A DNA stretch of 64,000 nt from UBA11579 sp039714215 (GTDB lineage Bacteria > Chloroflexota > Anaerolineae > Anaerolineales > UBA11579): positions 8,076 through 72,075 of the forward strand of contig JBDLJU010000001.1 of the NCBI GenBank assembly GCA_039714215.1, written 5' to 3'. Shown piece after piece: positions 8,805-17,493 of the stretch; position 1 is the stretch's first letter, and the number at the start of each line of letters is the position of its first letter. Under the pieces are notes generated by a model. The model was not told the origin of the DNA and searched no databases. It saw only the letters and a list, made by a program, of their open reading frames with translations. Position numbers and translations under genes: made by a program.

Positions 8805-9566
8805 TTAAATCATTGCCAGGCCATTTTTGAATAAAGAAAGACCTAAATATTTTCCTTTCTCATTTTTGTTCCTCGTCCAAGAGGGATTTTGATAAAACAT
8901 AATATGGTCTTCTGGATGGGGCATCAACCCGAGTATATTCCCAGCTGGATTGGTGATCCCTGCAATCCCGCTGGGAGATCCATTCGGATTCTCTGGATAA
9001 ACCATATCTGCGCTGGATCCGTCCGAATATGAGTATTTTAATGCAATTTGTGAGTCAGATAGCGTCAGATTATCTTCTAACAAAAACCGACCTTCTCCAT
9101 GAGCCACCGGGCAAACTATTCGCTCAATTCCTTTCAACCAACCAGATGGGTTGTTCTGGTTGAGTGTGAGCGTCACCCAGCGACATTCAAATTTTGCAGA
9201 TTGATTATACGTCAATGTAGCTCGGTGACCGTTCCCTGGAAGCAAATCTGCTTTGACCAGTGCCTGGAAACCATTACAAATCCCAACTACTGGCCTACCA
9301 GACTCTACAAACTGTTTGACAACTTCAGAAAACCGGGTCTGCAGTTCGATTGCCCAAAGCTGGCCAGCACCGAGTGCATCACCGTAAGAAAATCCACCCG
9401 GCAGAGCAAGCAGTCCAAAATCATCCCCCAGGCGATCAAGCTTCGCTAATTCAGATAAGGGGATTATCTCGGGTTTTCCGCCAGCCAGTTGAAAGGCAGC
9501 CGCCAAATCGCCATCCCGATTCGTACCAGGAGCATGAAGAATTAACACACGCTTTTCAGCTGCCAT
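8805..9566 (-). CDS. purQ: FGAM synthase glutaminase subunit PurQ
   Basis: Class I glutamine amidotransferase subunit that supplies ammonia to PurL. I place the start at the ATG ending at 9566 (MAAEKRVLILHAPGTNRDGD) because AAGGA precedes it by about 8 nt and the family N-terminus begins there; an upstream in-frame ATG at 9614 would add 16 unrelated residues. That gives 253 residues, somewhat longer than typical PurQ. The nucleophile is Cys97 in VVGICNGFQAL, the oxyanion region is LALPGGFSYGDALGAG, and the His/Glu pair is in LMPHPEDH. It overlaps purL by 11 nt, which indicates coupled synthesis of the two subunits. Confidence 0.95.
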   Translation of the reverse strand: MAAEKRVLILHAPGTNRDGDLAAAFQLAGGKPEIIPLSELAKLDRLGDDFGLLALPGGFSYGDALGAGQLWAIELQTRFSEVVKQFVESGRPVVGICNGFQALVKADLLPGNGHRATLTYNQSAKFECRWVTLTLNQNNPSGWLKGIERIVCPVAHGEGRFLLEDNLTLSDSQIALKYSYSDGSSADMVYPENPNGSPSGIAGITNPAGNILGLMPHPEDHIMFYQNPSWTRNKNEKGKYLGLSLFKNGLAMI

Positions 9567-12492
9567 GTGAAGGGTCCTTTCCCGAACCGGTGAATGCCTG
9601 CAGGAGTTGATCAATTTCTAACTGTATTAGCGAATCAGAATCGTTTACGATCTCGAGGATTTTGTCATCGGAAACCAGTCCAATCAATCGGCAGGGCAGG
9701 GGGGTAAATAATTCTTCAAAAACGTTTTTGTTCTCCGAAGAAACCGTTACAAGCAAACATCCGTTGGTTTCTGCAAAACATGTCTGAATGCTAGATAGAT
9801 CCACATTATTGAGGTTAACCCGGGCCCCTCTCCGCCCTGCGAGACACATCTCAGCAAGGGAAACTGCCAAACCGCCTTCGCTAAGATCATGTGCTGCGGT
9901 AACCAGGCCTTTAGCTATTGTTTTATAAAGGCAACGATAAACCTGTATGTTTTCTTCAGATAAATCGGGGGGTCTATATTTTTGGGTAAACTTCCCTTCA
10001 ACAGCAATATCGATCCTAGCCAGGTGGCTGCCAACGAATGTCGGTCTCCAATCCCCAATCAAATAAATCAGATGACCAGCTTGCTTCACATCCATCGTAA
10101 TTGTTTTTCGAATGTCTGGAACAATGCTGATGCTCGAAATTAACAAGGTTCCAGGAATGGCGTGATGCTTTCCATCCTGACCGATGTATTCATTATTTAG
10201 TGAATCTTTTCCTGAAATAAATGGCGTGCGATAAAGCAGAGCAGCATCACGACAGCCGCGGGCTGCCTCCACCAGCGAGCCGAGAATTTCAGGTCGATTG
10301 GGATTTCCCCAGCAGAAATTATCTAAAAGGGCAATCCGATCTGGGTCAGCTCCAACAGCTACCAGATTACGAACGGCCTCGTCAACCACGCTGAGCGCCA
10401 TGTAATAGGGGTCAGACTCGCCGATGAGTGGATTGATCCCATTGGCCACTGCAAAACCCCGCCAACCAGCAGTATTTAGAGGCTTAATCACCGCTGCATC
10501 ACTGGGACCATCCTGTTTTTCCCCTGAAAATGGCTTGACCACTGTCGAGCCGCGTACCTCGTGGTCGTACTGTCGAATTACTTTTTCTTTGGAAGCGATA
10601 TTCGGATGTGACAGTAATTTTATAAGAAGCTCTGAATAATTGACTTGCTGCGGAGAAATATTTAGAGATGCGGGTAAGTAATTTTCATCTCTAAATATGG
10701 CACTCGCTTCCAATTTTTTATCTGGAATTCCATTATGCAGGAATCCATTTCTCAACTCAACCACGGGGGTACCTGCGATGGCGACCTTGAGTGAGCCGCT
10801 CTCCTCAAAGCTACCGATATCACTGAGCTCAATCCAATACCGGCTGCAAATTTCTTCCAGCTCATGAACCTTGTCTGCGGGGACCGCAAGCACCATTCGT
10901 TCTTGAGCTTCGCTTAACCAGATTTCCCAGGGCGCCAGGTTTTGATACTTAAGGGTAACATTCTCAAGATCCACATTTGCGCCCAACTTGCTGCTCATCT
11001 CTCCCACAGCGCTGGAGAGACCCCCGGCGCCGCAGTCCGTGATCGCATTGTAGAGCTTGTCATCCCGGGCAAGTTCAACCACTTCGATTAAACCCTTCTC
11101 GGTAATCGGGTCGCCAATTTGAACGGAAGCACCAGCCACTTCGCCGGTTTGAGCATCCATGGTGAGGCTGCTGAATGTCGCACCCCGAATACCATCCCTC
11201 CCTGTGCGTCCTCCGATCACAATGATCCGATCACCGGGTTGGGGAGAGGTCGGATGGGAATCAACCGGACCGATCCCTATACTCCCGCAGTAGACCAGGG
11301 GGTTAGCTGTATACCCAGGATGGTAATAGATTGCCCCATTGATCGTCGGAATCCCCAATTTGTTGCCATAGTCACCAACACCAGAGACCACCCCTGCCTG
11401 GATCCGCTTGGGATGGAGCACATTCTCTGGCAGGTCTCCCTCACCGCTCTCCTGGGGACCAAAACAAAGCACGTCCGTGTTTGCGATCGGCCGGTGAGAA
11501 ACACCGAGCACATCACGCACGACACCACCGACACCGGTGTTTGCCCCACCAAAAGGCTCGATCGCAGATGGGTGGTTATGGGTCTCTACTTTGAAGGAGA
11601 GGTCAAACTGATCATCAAAAGCAATCACTCCAGCGTTGTCCACAAAAGCTGAACGCACCCAGGAAGCATCAATTTCCTCGGTAACTGAGCGCAGATATCG
11701 GTTTAAAATGCCGTCAATGATTACTCCTGAATCGAGCTTTATCTCAGCTTTAAAGGTCTTGTGTACGCAGTGCTCCGACCAGGTTTGGGCCAAAGTTTCA
11801 AGTTCAGCATCAGTTGGATCCCGTTCAATCCCAATGAAATAATCTCGGATGGCGATCATTTCTGTGAGATCGAGAGCCAATCGTCGTTCCTCAGATATCT
11901 TTAGTAATCTGGTTTCGTTCGCTGTAAGCAGGGAGATTGTTTCAATCACAGGAAGCTCATTACTCGTAGTGTTGATGAACTCCGGATATATTTTTTGGTA
12001 CGAAAAACGTTGAATTGTGCTGTTTACCAACAATTTTGAGGCAATTTGCTCAATTTCTAGCGGATTCATCACCGGATCGAACTGATACCGCATTCCAGTT
12101 GCTGCACCAAGAATATTTGAAATGCCCATGCGCCGGGCTGCTTCTAATAGCTCCTGGGCAGTGTTGTCAGTCACACCAGGACGGAAAGCGACTTCAACAG
12201 AATTTTCATTGTTTGAGGGATTGTTATTTTTTACAACCCTGTGTTTGACCTGCTCTATGGCGTAGCTTTCAGTCACAGGGTCGATAATAAGCTTCTCTGT
12301 TAGTCTTTTCACCGTCGGAAGATCCAAATCTCCTTTAAGGAAATAGATATTTTGAATTTCTGGGAGCTGGTATCCCCCAATCCCGATCACTTCGAGTTGG
12401 GTCTGGAGCTGGCGTTCCCGCTGTCTGAGGTTCGACGAAATCTCGATTCGAAAAACCTTTCTTGAATCCTCGCAATGATGTCTAGACAACAT
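9556..12492 (-). CDS. purL: FGAM synthase PurL with fused tandem PurS-like N-terminus
   Basis: Synthetase subunit converting FGAR to FGAM. At 978 residues it is longer than small PurL (about 740) and shorter than the large single-chain enzyme (about 1300). The extra length is N-terminal: two PurS-like alpha/beta units at roughly residues 13-82 and 97-168. The linker helix with TWSEHCVHKTF (residues 237-247) and the two PurM-like repeats follow (KVETHNHPSAIEPFGGANTG, GGRTGRDGIRGA, DCGAGGLSSAVGEM, AHDLSEGGLAVSLAEM). The glutaminase is separate (purQ). This is first in the operon. No Shine-Dalgarno is visible; a -10 box ends 7 nt before the ATG, so the mRNA may be leaderless. Confidence 0.96.
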   Translation of the reverse strand: MLSRHHCEDSRKVFRIEISSNLRQRERQLQTQLEVIGIGGYQLPEIQNIYFLKGDLDLPTVKRLTEKLIIDPVTESYAIEQVKHRVVKNNNPSNNENSVEVAFRPGVTDNTAQELLEAARRMGISNILGAATGMRYQFDPVMNPLEIEQIASKLLVNSTIQRFSYQKIYPEFINTTSNELPVIETISLLTANETRLLKISEERRLALDLTEMIAIRDYFIGIERDPTDAELETLAQTWSEHCVHKTFKAEIKLDSGVIIDGILNRYLRSVTEEIDASWVRSAFVDNAGVIAFDDQFDLSFKVETHNHPSAIEPFGGANTGVGGVVRDVLGVSHRPIANTDVLCFGPQESGEGDLPENVLHPKRIQAGVVSGVGDYGNKLGIPTINGAIYYHPGYTANPLVYCGSIGIGPVDSHPTSPQPGDRIIVIGGRTGRDGIRGATFSSLTMDAQTGEVAGASVQIGDPITEKGLIEVVELARDDKLYNAITDCGAGGLSSAVGEMSSKLGANVDLENVTLKYQNLAPWEIWLSEAQERMVLAVPADKVHELEEICSRYWIELSDIGSFEESGSLKVAIAGTPVVELRNGFLHNGIPDKKLEASAIFRDENYLPASLNISPQQVNYSELLIKLLSHPNIASKEKVIRQYDHEVRGSTVVKPFSGEKQDGPSDAAVIKPLNTAGWRGFAVANGINPLIGESDPYYMALSVVDEAVRNLVAVGADPDRIALLDNFCWGNPNRPEILGSLVEAARGCRDAALLYRTPFISGKDSLNNEYIGQDGKHHAIPGTLLISSISIVPDIRKTITMDVKQAGHLIYLIGDWRPTFVGSHLARIDIAVEGKFTQKYRPPDLSEENIQVYRCLYKTIAKGLVTAAHDLSEGGLAVSLAEMCLAGRRGARVNLNNVDLSSIQTCFAETNGCLLVTVSSENKNVFEELFTPLPCRLIGLVSDDKILEIVNDSDSLIQLEIDQLLQAFTGSGKDPSHGS

Positions 12493-12499
12493 AGATGAG

Positions 12500-12529
12500 A
12501 TTATATATCTAAATGAAAGTTAATGCCAG
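12500..12529 (-). promoter_or_regulatory. Promoter of the purine operon, leaderless geometry
   Basis: On the minus strand CTGGCA (12524-12529) lies 18 nt before a perfect TATAAT (12500-12505). Only seven bases (CTCATCT) separate the -10 box from the purL ATG, so the expected transcription start is at or next to the A of the start codon. No riboswitch or leader can fit between them. Confidence 0.7.
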
Positions 12530-12630
12530 CACATGGTTAAGATATTTTTCACAAAATCGACTTGAAATTTATTAAGCATATTTATTAATTCGATGCTAGG
12601 ATATCAATTCGAGGAGGTTCTATCAAAACT

Positions 12631-12684
12631 ATGACAAATAGATTGCTTCCGAGTTCAGAAATAAATAGTTGCTCCACATTTTAA
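12631..12684 (+). CDS. Putative 17-codon leader ORF
   Basis: A short frame runs ATG 12631 to TAA 12682-12684 and encodes MTNRLLPSSEINSCSTF. A strong GAGGAGG sits upstream (12611-12617), though the 13-nt spacing to the ATG is long. The stop codon is 3 nt before the stem of an intrinsic terminator (12687), and the secreted hydrolase gene follows with its own SD. The arrangement of short SD-led ORF, terminator and gene resembles a leader peptide used for attenuation. No run of one amino-acid codon points to a sensed amino acid, so function is open. Confidence 0.35.
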   Translation: MTNRLLPSSEINSCSTF

Positions 12685-12686
12685 GT

Positions 12687-12719
12687 TAACAAAAACTTCA
12701 CGTTTTTGTTATTTTTTTA
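12687..12719 (+). terminator. Intrinsic terminator/attenuator before the secreted hydrolase gene
   Basis: Ten-base-pair stem TAACAAAAAC (12687-12696) / GTTTTTGTTA (12702-12711) with a 5-nt loop, followed directly by a run of seven T. The stem has only two G-C pairs and is therefore weak. It sits between the short ORF at 12631 and the gene starting at 12751, so it would act on transcripts entering that gene. Confidence 0.55.
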
Positions 12720-12750
12720 TTCACTACCCGATCAAGGAGGATTAAGAAAC

Positions 12751-14976
12751 ATGTTTTCTAGCAAAAAGATTATCCGAATATTACTAATTTCTTTACTCCT
12801 AATGATGCTATTTTCCAGCACTGCTTCAGCCGCAAAAAAAGTCTCGATTAAAAACCCAAGCGAAGGTGCTGAGGTCAGCGGCCTTGTAACCATTTCTGGT
12901 ACCGGTTCTGGGGCAGATACCGAGGTCTCTATTGACGGCGGTGCCTGGCAGGCCACCAGTGGCGGAAAAGACTGGAGCTATGATTGGGACACCACTCTCG
13001 AAACGGATGAATCCCACACGATCACTGTGCAATATACAGATGGCTCTAGTTCCGACAGCATCACTGTTGCGGTCAACAACGGCGGAAGCAGCGGTCCACG
13101 AGCTCCGGTTGTCGGCGAGGTGTTAATCAACGAATTTGTCGCAGCCGCTGGTTCCGTCGAAACCAGTGAATGGATTGAGATTTTCAACACCACCAGCGAG
13201 AGCTTGACCATCGGGGGAATGTTTATTGATGATATTGATGCTGGTGGTGGGGTACCGAAGGAGATCCCTGCCGATACCGTCATTGAAGCCAACAGCTATT
13301 ACGTGATGAGCTTCGACCTGTTCTTCAACAATACCGGGGACGATGCCCGTTTATTGGGTACCGACAGCAGCACAGTTTTCGATGCGTATACCTATTCATC
13401 CGCAACCAGCGACATGAGCTGGTGCCGCAAGCCGGATGGTGACGACTGGGCAGTCATCGAATGCAGTCCAACACAGGGAACCACCAACGATCCACCGCTT
13501 CCTCCTGGAACATGGACCCCAGGCACCCTCGAAATTCATGTGCTAAACGTAGGGCAGGGCGAATCACAACTGATCATCAGCCCAACTGGGGAAACTCTTC
13601 TGATTGACGTTTTCGAAGCCAGCTGGAACACCAACGCAGGTGCTACCTGGGTGGCCAGCGAAATCCGCAGGATCACAGGCAGCAGCCATGTCGATTACAT
13701 CATGGCAAGCCACTGGCATCTTGACCATATGGGATATGCTGGCTATGGTGGGATCTGGTCCTTGCTGGAAGAGCAGGGGATTACCACAGATGCAATCATC
13801 GATCGAGATGGCGGGGTATGGGATGATGCCAACCAGGACAATATTTGTGATCCAGACCTTGAAATTGTCTGGCACAACGCCGGAACCACCTCAGGAACCG
13901 GACGAAATTGGGCCTGCTGGGTCACCGATCCTAACACCCTTGGAGGACAGGTGCGGGAATTAGCCCAACTTGGCTCTTCCACACAGATTGATCTCGGCAT
14001 CGCCAATGGGGTCACCGTAAAGATCGTGCAGGTTGATGCAGATGGCGTGATGATGGCAGACGGGATTACCCCGGTGCAAGGCGACCACACCGCTGATAGT
14101 CTGCCCCCATCAGAAAATGATTACTCAATCACCGTGTGGATCAACTGGGGCAAATTTGACTTTGTTTCTGGTGGAGACACAGACGGCGAGTACGCAACCA
14201 GTTCCTACGGCTATGTTTACAACGATGTTGAAAGTGTTGTAGCCGGTTTGATTGACCAGGAAGTTGAAGCGATATGGGTAAATCATCATGGTTCTGAGCA
14301 CTCAACCAATCAGACTTATGTGGACACGCTTGATCCCAGCGTAGCAATATACGGGGTCGGCAGCACCAATTCGTATGGCCATCCCGACCAGGCCGTGATT
14401 GATCGTTTGTACAACAACGGGACCAAGCAGTACTTCACCCAGATCGGTGACCCGGATCGCGATTATTATGACTCGGTGATCGTTGATGGCAATGTGGTCA
14501 TCCAGGTAACTGACAGCATTAACTATACGGTTGATGGGGATGCATATGAAGCCACCGACCCAAGTACCGGTCCTGCTGATCCGCGTACACCGGAAATTGG
14601 TGAAGTTGTCCTGAATGAATTCCTCGCTGCGCCGCAAACCTTGTTCTCTGTCGAGTGGATTGAGCTTTTTAACACTACCGGAGATCGCCTCGACATCGGC
14701 GGTATGTGGCTGGATGATTTGATCGGCGCTGGCAGTTCACCTCAGCAAATACCAGCAGGAACAATCCTTGAACCTGGCAGCTATTACGTTTACGAGCTCT
14801 CCAGCTATCTGAATAATACCGGTGACGATGTTCACCTATTAGGTACAGACGGCACGACAGTGCACGACAGCTATACATACAGTTCATCGAGCTATGACCT
14901 CTCCATCTGCCGAACCCCAGACGGCGGGGCCTGGACGATAGATTGTATCGCCACGAAAGGATTCACGAACAATTAA
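12751..14976 (+). CDS. Secreted LTD - ComEC-like metallo-beta-lactamase fold - LTD protein
   Basis: The start is set at 12751 because AAGGAGG (12734-12740) precedes it; an upstream in-frame ATG at 12706 has no SD. The 741-residue protein has a signal peptide (residues 1 to about 27, cleavage near ASA), an Ig-like bacterial domain (about 30-110), a lamin-tail domain (about 120-245, GEVLINEF, EWIEIFNTT, YYVMSFD), a metallo-hydrolase domain (about 258-600) and a second lamin-tail domain to the C-terminus. The hydrolase domain has VLNVGQGES, HWHLDH (321-326), NHHGSEHS and SYGHPDQ, the pattern of the ComEC/Rec2 extracytoplasmic domain. ComEC itself is a membrane channel for DNA uptake; here the hydrolase is free and exported. 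A phosphodiesterase or nuclease role outside the cell is an inference. Confidence 0.88.
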   Translation: MFSSKKIIRILLISLLLMMLFSSTASAAKKVSIKNPSEGAEVSGLVTISGTGSGADTEVSIDGGAWQATSGGKDWSYDWDTTLETDESHTITVQYTDGSSSDSITVAVNNGGSSGPRAPVVGEVLINEFVAAAGSVETSEWIEIFNTTSESLTIGGMFIDDIDAGGGVPKEIPADTVIEANSYYVMSFDLFFNNTGDDARLLGTDSSTVFDAYTYSSATSDMSWCRKPDGDDWAVIECSPTQGTTNDPPLPPGTWTPGTLEIHVLNVGQGESQLIISPTGETLLIDVFEASWNTNAGATWVASEIRRITGSSHVDYIMASHWHLDHMGYAGYGGIWSLLEEQGITTDAIIDRDGGVWDDANQDNICDPDLEIVWHNAGTTSGTGRNWACWVTDPNTLGGQVRELAQLGSSTQIDLGIANGVTVKIVQVDADGVMMADGITPVQGDHTADSLPPSENDYSITVWINWGKFDFVSGGDTDGEYATSSYGYVYNDVESVVAGLIDQEVEAIWVNHHGSEHSTNQTYVDTLDPSVAIYGVGSTNSYGHPDQAVIDRLYNNGTKQYFTQIGDPDRDYYDSVIVDGNVVIQVTDSINYTVDGDAYEATDPSTGPADPRTPEIGEVVLNEFLAAPQTLFSVEWIELFNTTGDRLDIGGMWLDDLIGAGSSPQQIPAGTILEPGSYYVYELSSYLNNTGDDVHLLGTDGTTVHDSYTYSSSSYDLSICRTPDGGAWTIDCIATKGFTNN

Positions 14977-14986
14977 CAACAAAATT

Positions 14987-15017
14987 CCAGGGAGGAGGGA
15001 TCATCTCTCCTCCCTGG
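14987..15017 (+). terminator. Strong hairpin after the secreted hydrolase gene
   Basis: Perfect 11-bp inverted repeat CCAGGGAGGAG (14987-14997) / CTCCTCCCTGG (15007-15017) with a 9-nt loop, beginning 10 nt after the stop at 14976. It lacks a T-run, so it may be an RNA-stabilising hairpin or an inefficient terminator rather than a classical intrinsic one. It ends exactly where the next reading frame has its first plausible ATG. Confidence 0.5.
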
Positions 15018-15716
15018 ATGATAGGAAATAACACCTTGCTAACATCCGAATTTATGCAATTTTACCTCTCCGGGAATTCCAAATTCTGTGGAGCCAAAGA
15101 TCCCTTTCAGGATATATTTTCAATTAATGATATTGAAATTCAGCTCCATGCGCTGAGCTTGAGCGCAATCATAGATATTTTTTCAAAGACCTCAAAATTA
15201 CCAAATATGATCAACGCCCAAGATCATTGGCTGCTGTGTTCCACGGAAGTGGCCTATAAACAATCGAAGGAAGTTGGGTCAGCAATTAACCAGCTGGGGA
15301 TTGGTGGACCAAAACACAATGCTCGGGTATGGTGGCAAGTTTGCCGGGGAATTCAAGGGCGTTTTAAAGGTTCAATCACCGCACTCATTGAAGAGAATCA
15401 ATTCGATGCAAATAAAATTTATGAATATCTGCAATCCAGCAAAACAACATTCCCTGTGCTCTCTGGGCCGGTGGTTTCCATCCGTTGGATTGATATGGTC
15501 TCCCGGAGCTCCCAAAATCCACTGAAAAACTGGGAAAGCCTCAGGATGCCGCAGCCTGGCTCCCTCGTCCAGGCTGCCAAGGACCTGGGAATATACGCTA
15601 AAGAACTCCATCCTGCAGTCGTTTCTGCCCTGGAATTATGGAATGAGCACTGCCAGGCCGGGAAATTTTCCACATGTGAATGGGATGGTTGTCCGAAGAA
15701 ACAAACAGACAAATGA
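15018..15716 (+). CDS. Hypothetical protein with C-terminal Cys cluster
   Basis: No family recognised. From the ATG at 15018 it would be 232 residues; a TTG at 15036 with AGGA nine bases upstream, or the ATG at 15054, are alternatives, so the start is uncertain. The protein looks soluble, mostly helical, without signal peptide or membrane segment. It has several conserved-looking aromatic stretches (DHWLLCSTEVAYK, HNARVWWQVCRGIQGRF, VSIRWIDMVSR) and ends with ELWNEHCQAG then CEWDGCPKK, a possible metal-binding Cys pair. It lies between the exported hydrolase and an integrase, which is consistent with accessory DNA. Amino-acid composition suggests a real gene rather than a chance frame. Confidence 0.55.
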   Translation: MIGNNTLLTSEFMQFYLSGNSKFCGAKDPFQDIFSINDIEIQLHALSLSAIIDIFSKTSKLPNMINAQDHWLLCSTEVAYKQSKEVGSAINQLGIGGPKHNARVWWQVCRGIQGRFKGSITALIEENQFDANKIYEYLQSSKTTFPVLSGPVVSIRWIDMVSRSSQNPLKNWESLRMPQPGSLVQAAKDLGIYAKELHPAVVSALELWNEHCQAGKFSTCEWDGCPKKQTDK

Positions 15717-16267
15717 ATGCCAATGAACTGCAAATAACTTATCAATTTATCTCAATTAACGCTCATAAACAGCGCTTCGTATCCATTTCTGGTTGAAAAT
15801 TGCAGATAATTGAATAATTCCAAGGAGGGAAGGGCGTTATACAGCACGTTTGTTCTTTTTCCGCAAACGTTTCAAGAAAATCTCAATATACTGGACTATG
15901 CATCGATAGAGAAGAAATATTTGATACAGACCTCCGCCAATAACCAGGAAGAAAATAAGCGAACAACAAAGAAGAAAAGATGAATGATCGCTGATAAATG
16001 TAAGAAAAGAAAGAGAAAATCAACAGAAAACAAATAAAGATGTAATCCGCCGGGAAAATGAGGAAAACATTGCAGGGAGTGATAAGTTGTGTTATCGCTC
16101 CTAGTATGGTATGATTTCATGTAGTTGTCATTATTTTGGTTGTTTTGCGCCTTTTTCTTGAAATTGATTTATCAATAATTTTCTGGTTTTTTTGAGGTCT
16201 GCTCTTATGAAATTTTCTTTCTTTCATTTTTTCACCCCCCTGCTGGCATCCACACTGGAGCATGTTC
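15717..16267. other. 551-bp AT-rich gap before the integrase
   Basis: No convincing gene on either strand. The stretch is markedly A/T-rich, with purine-rich tracts around 15900-16060, and contains one modest inverted repeat near 15848 (ACGTTTG ... CAAACGT). A minus-strand frame at 15896-16120 is dominated by Phe/Leu from the poly-purine tract and has no SD. I see no tRNA, direct-repeat pair or clear terminator. An integrase attachment site would be expected here or downstream, but no repeat identifies one. Confidence 0.5.
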
Positions 16268-17476
16268 ATGATCAACGATAATTCTCTGCCTGCCCCGTTA
16301 ACCAATTCCACAAATGCCGTAGAGCTGATTACTTCACACGCTCAGCAAAGTGCTGCCAATCCCCTTGAGGCCGCCAATCTCAACCAGCACCTGGGAAGTT
16401 TTATCAGCACAGTTGTCCAGGCAGCCAGCAAAAGCGATAATACCCAACGAGCGTACTACACCGGTTTAGCTACATTTTTCCAGTTCTTGAGCAGTGAGCA
16501 CAAGGAGCTGTTAGAGCGGCTCAATTGGTATCCACTTGCAGACGTTGAACGCGTGCCCGGTCAGAAAGCGAACTGGCACATCCGCGGGCAGGCAGTGATC
16601 GTACGGTTGGTACAAAGCTCCACATTAGACCGCTATCGCGATTGGTTGCTAGAAATAAATGCGGACCTTAGCCAGGCCACATTAAACCACCGCCTGAATG
16701 TCGTCAGAACCATGCTTCGGGTGGCAATGCGTGACGGTATCCTGCTCGGCGAGCAGTCCACAAATATGGGATTGACTCCTTATAAATCCCGCCAAATAAT
16801 TAACAGGAAGTCTACCGGACGGCGTCTCTCAAGCGAAGAGGTCAAAATCCTCAAGGAAACTATCAAACAAATCGGGAGGATGGCATACAGCCGCGCGAAA
16901 GACGCCAAAAAATCACTTGCATTGAACAAGCCAGCCAGAGACCTGGCGATTGTAAATATCATGCTTTATATGGGATTACGTACGATCGAAATCCGGCGAA
17001 TTCTGATGGAAGACTTCTTCATTGACCAGGGAAAGTGGAATCTGGTGATCCACGGGAAAGGCGATAAAGACCGGACCCTACCCGTTCACTCTGAAGCGCT
17101 CAAATCAATTCAGGATTGGATCTCCCAGGCAAACCCCCAGCTGGAAACTAAACTAACGCTGGGTACCGGAAAGATGCACCTATTTTATAACCTGCGCCCT
17201 ACCGGACACCTTTCTAGCTATTCCTTGGGCAAGAATCCTGTGCCGCGTTTTCTGGCAAAGTATGGAGCTGCCTCTGGGATCGCCAGCGCGGATGGAAAAA
17301 ACCGATTATCCCCCCACGATCTGCGGCGCACTTTCGGGCGCCGCGCATTTGACAACAACGCCCCGATTCTGGCAATCCAAAAAGCGTTCGGTCACGCAGA
17401 TGTCAGCACAACGATGCAGTACATTGGCGTGGACGACCAGGACACCCATGCGGTGATTTTTTCTGTTGACGAGTAA
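16268..17476 (+). CDS. Tyrosine recombinase/integrase, solitary
   Basis: Site-specific recombinase of the phage-integrase family. I choose the ATG at 16268 because GGAG (16257-16260) is 7 nt upstream; the ATG at 16262 would be too close. The 402-residue protein has an N-terminal SAM-like core-binding domain (about 40-165) and a C-terminal catalytic domain. All catalytic residues are visible: Arg238 in MGLRTIEIRR, Lys264 in HGKGDKDR, His350 and Arg353 in HDLRRTFGRR, His376 in FGHADVSTT and the nucleophile Tyr385 in MQYIGV. No excisionase, phage or transposition gene is adjacent. It could be an integron-, XerC- or element-type enzyme; being alone, it may be a remnant or the mover of the neighbouring two genes. 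Confidence 0.93.
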   Translation: MINDNSLPAPLTNSTNAVELITSHAQQSAANPLEAANLNQHLGSFISTVVQAASKSDNTQRAYYTGLATFFQFLSSEHKELLERLNWYPLADVERVPGQKANWHIRGQAVIVRLVQSSTLDRYRDWLLEINADLSQATLNHRLNVVRTMLRVAMRDGILLGEQSTNMGLTPYKSRQIINRKSTGRRLSSEEVKILKETIKQIGRMAYSRAKDAKKSLALNKPARDLAIVNIMLYMGLRTIEIRRILMEDFFIDQGKWNLVIHGKGDKDRTLPVHSEALKSIQDWISQANPQLETKLTLGTGKMHLFYNLRPTGHLSSYSLGKNPVPRFLAKYGAASGIASADGKNRLSPHDLRRTFGRRAFDNNAPILAIQKAFGHADVSTTMQYIGVDDQDTHAVIFSVDE

Positions 17477-17493
17477 GCCCCCTTCCCTATTGC

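Noticed and set aside
9567..9614. Upstream ATG start for purQ
   Set aside because: It adds 16 residues not typical of PurQ and has no SD. The ATG at 9566 has AAGGA and gives the expected N-terminus.
12493..12630. Purine riboswitch controlling purL
   Set aside because: The promoter lies 7 nt from the start codon, leaving no room for an RNA leader, and no conserved purine-riboswitch core is visible on the minus strand.
15896..16120. Minus-strand 74-residue frame in the AT-rich gap
   Set aside because: Composition is almost all Phe, Leu and Ser from a purine-rich tract on the other strand; there is no SD and no plausible protein pattern.
12751..17476. Prophage or integrated conjugative element
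   Set aside because: Only one integrase is present. There are no structural, replication, excision or transfer genes and no flanking tRNA or repeat.
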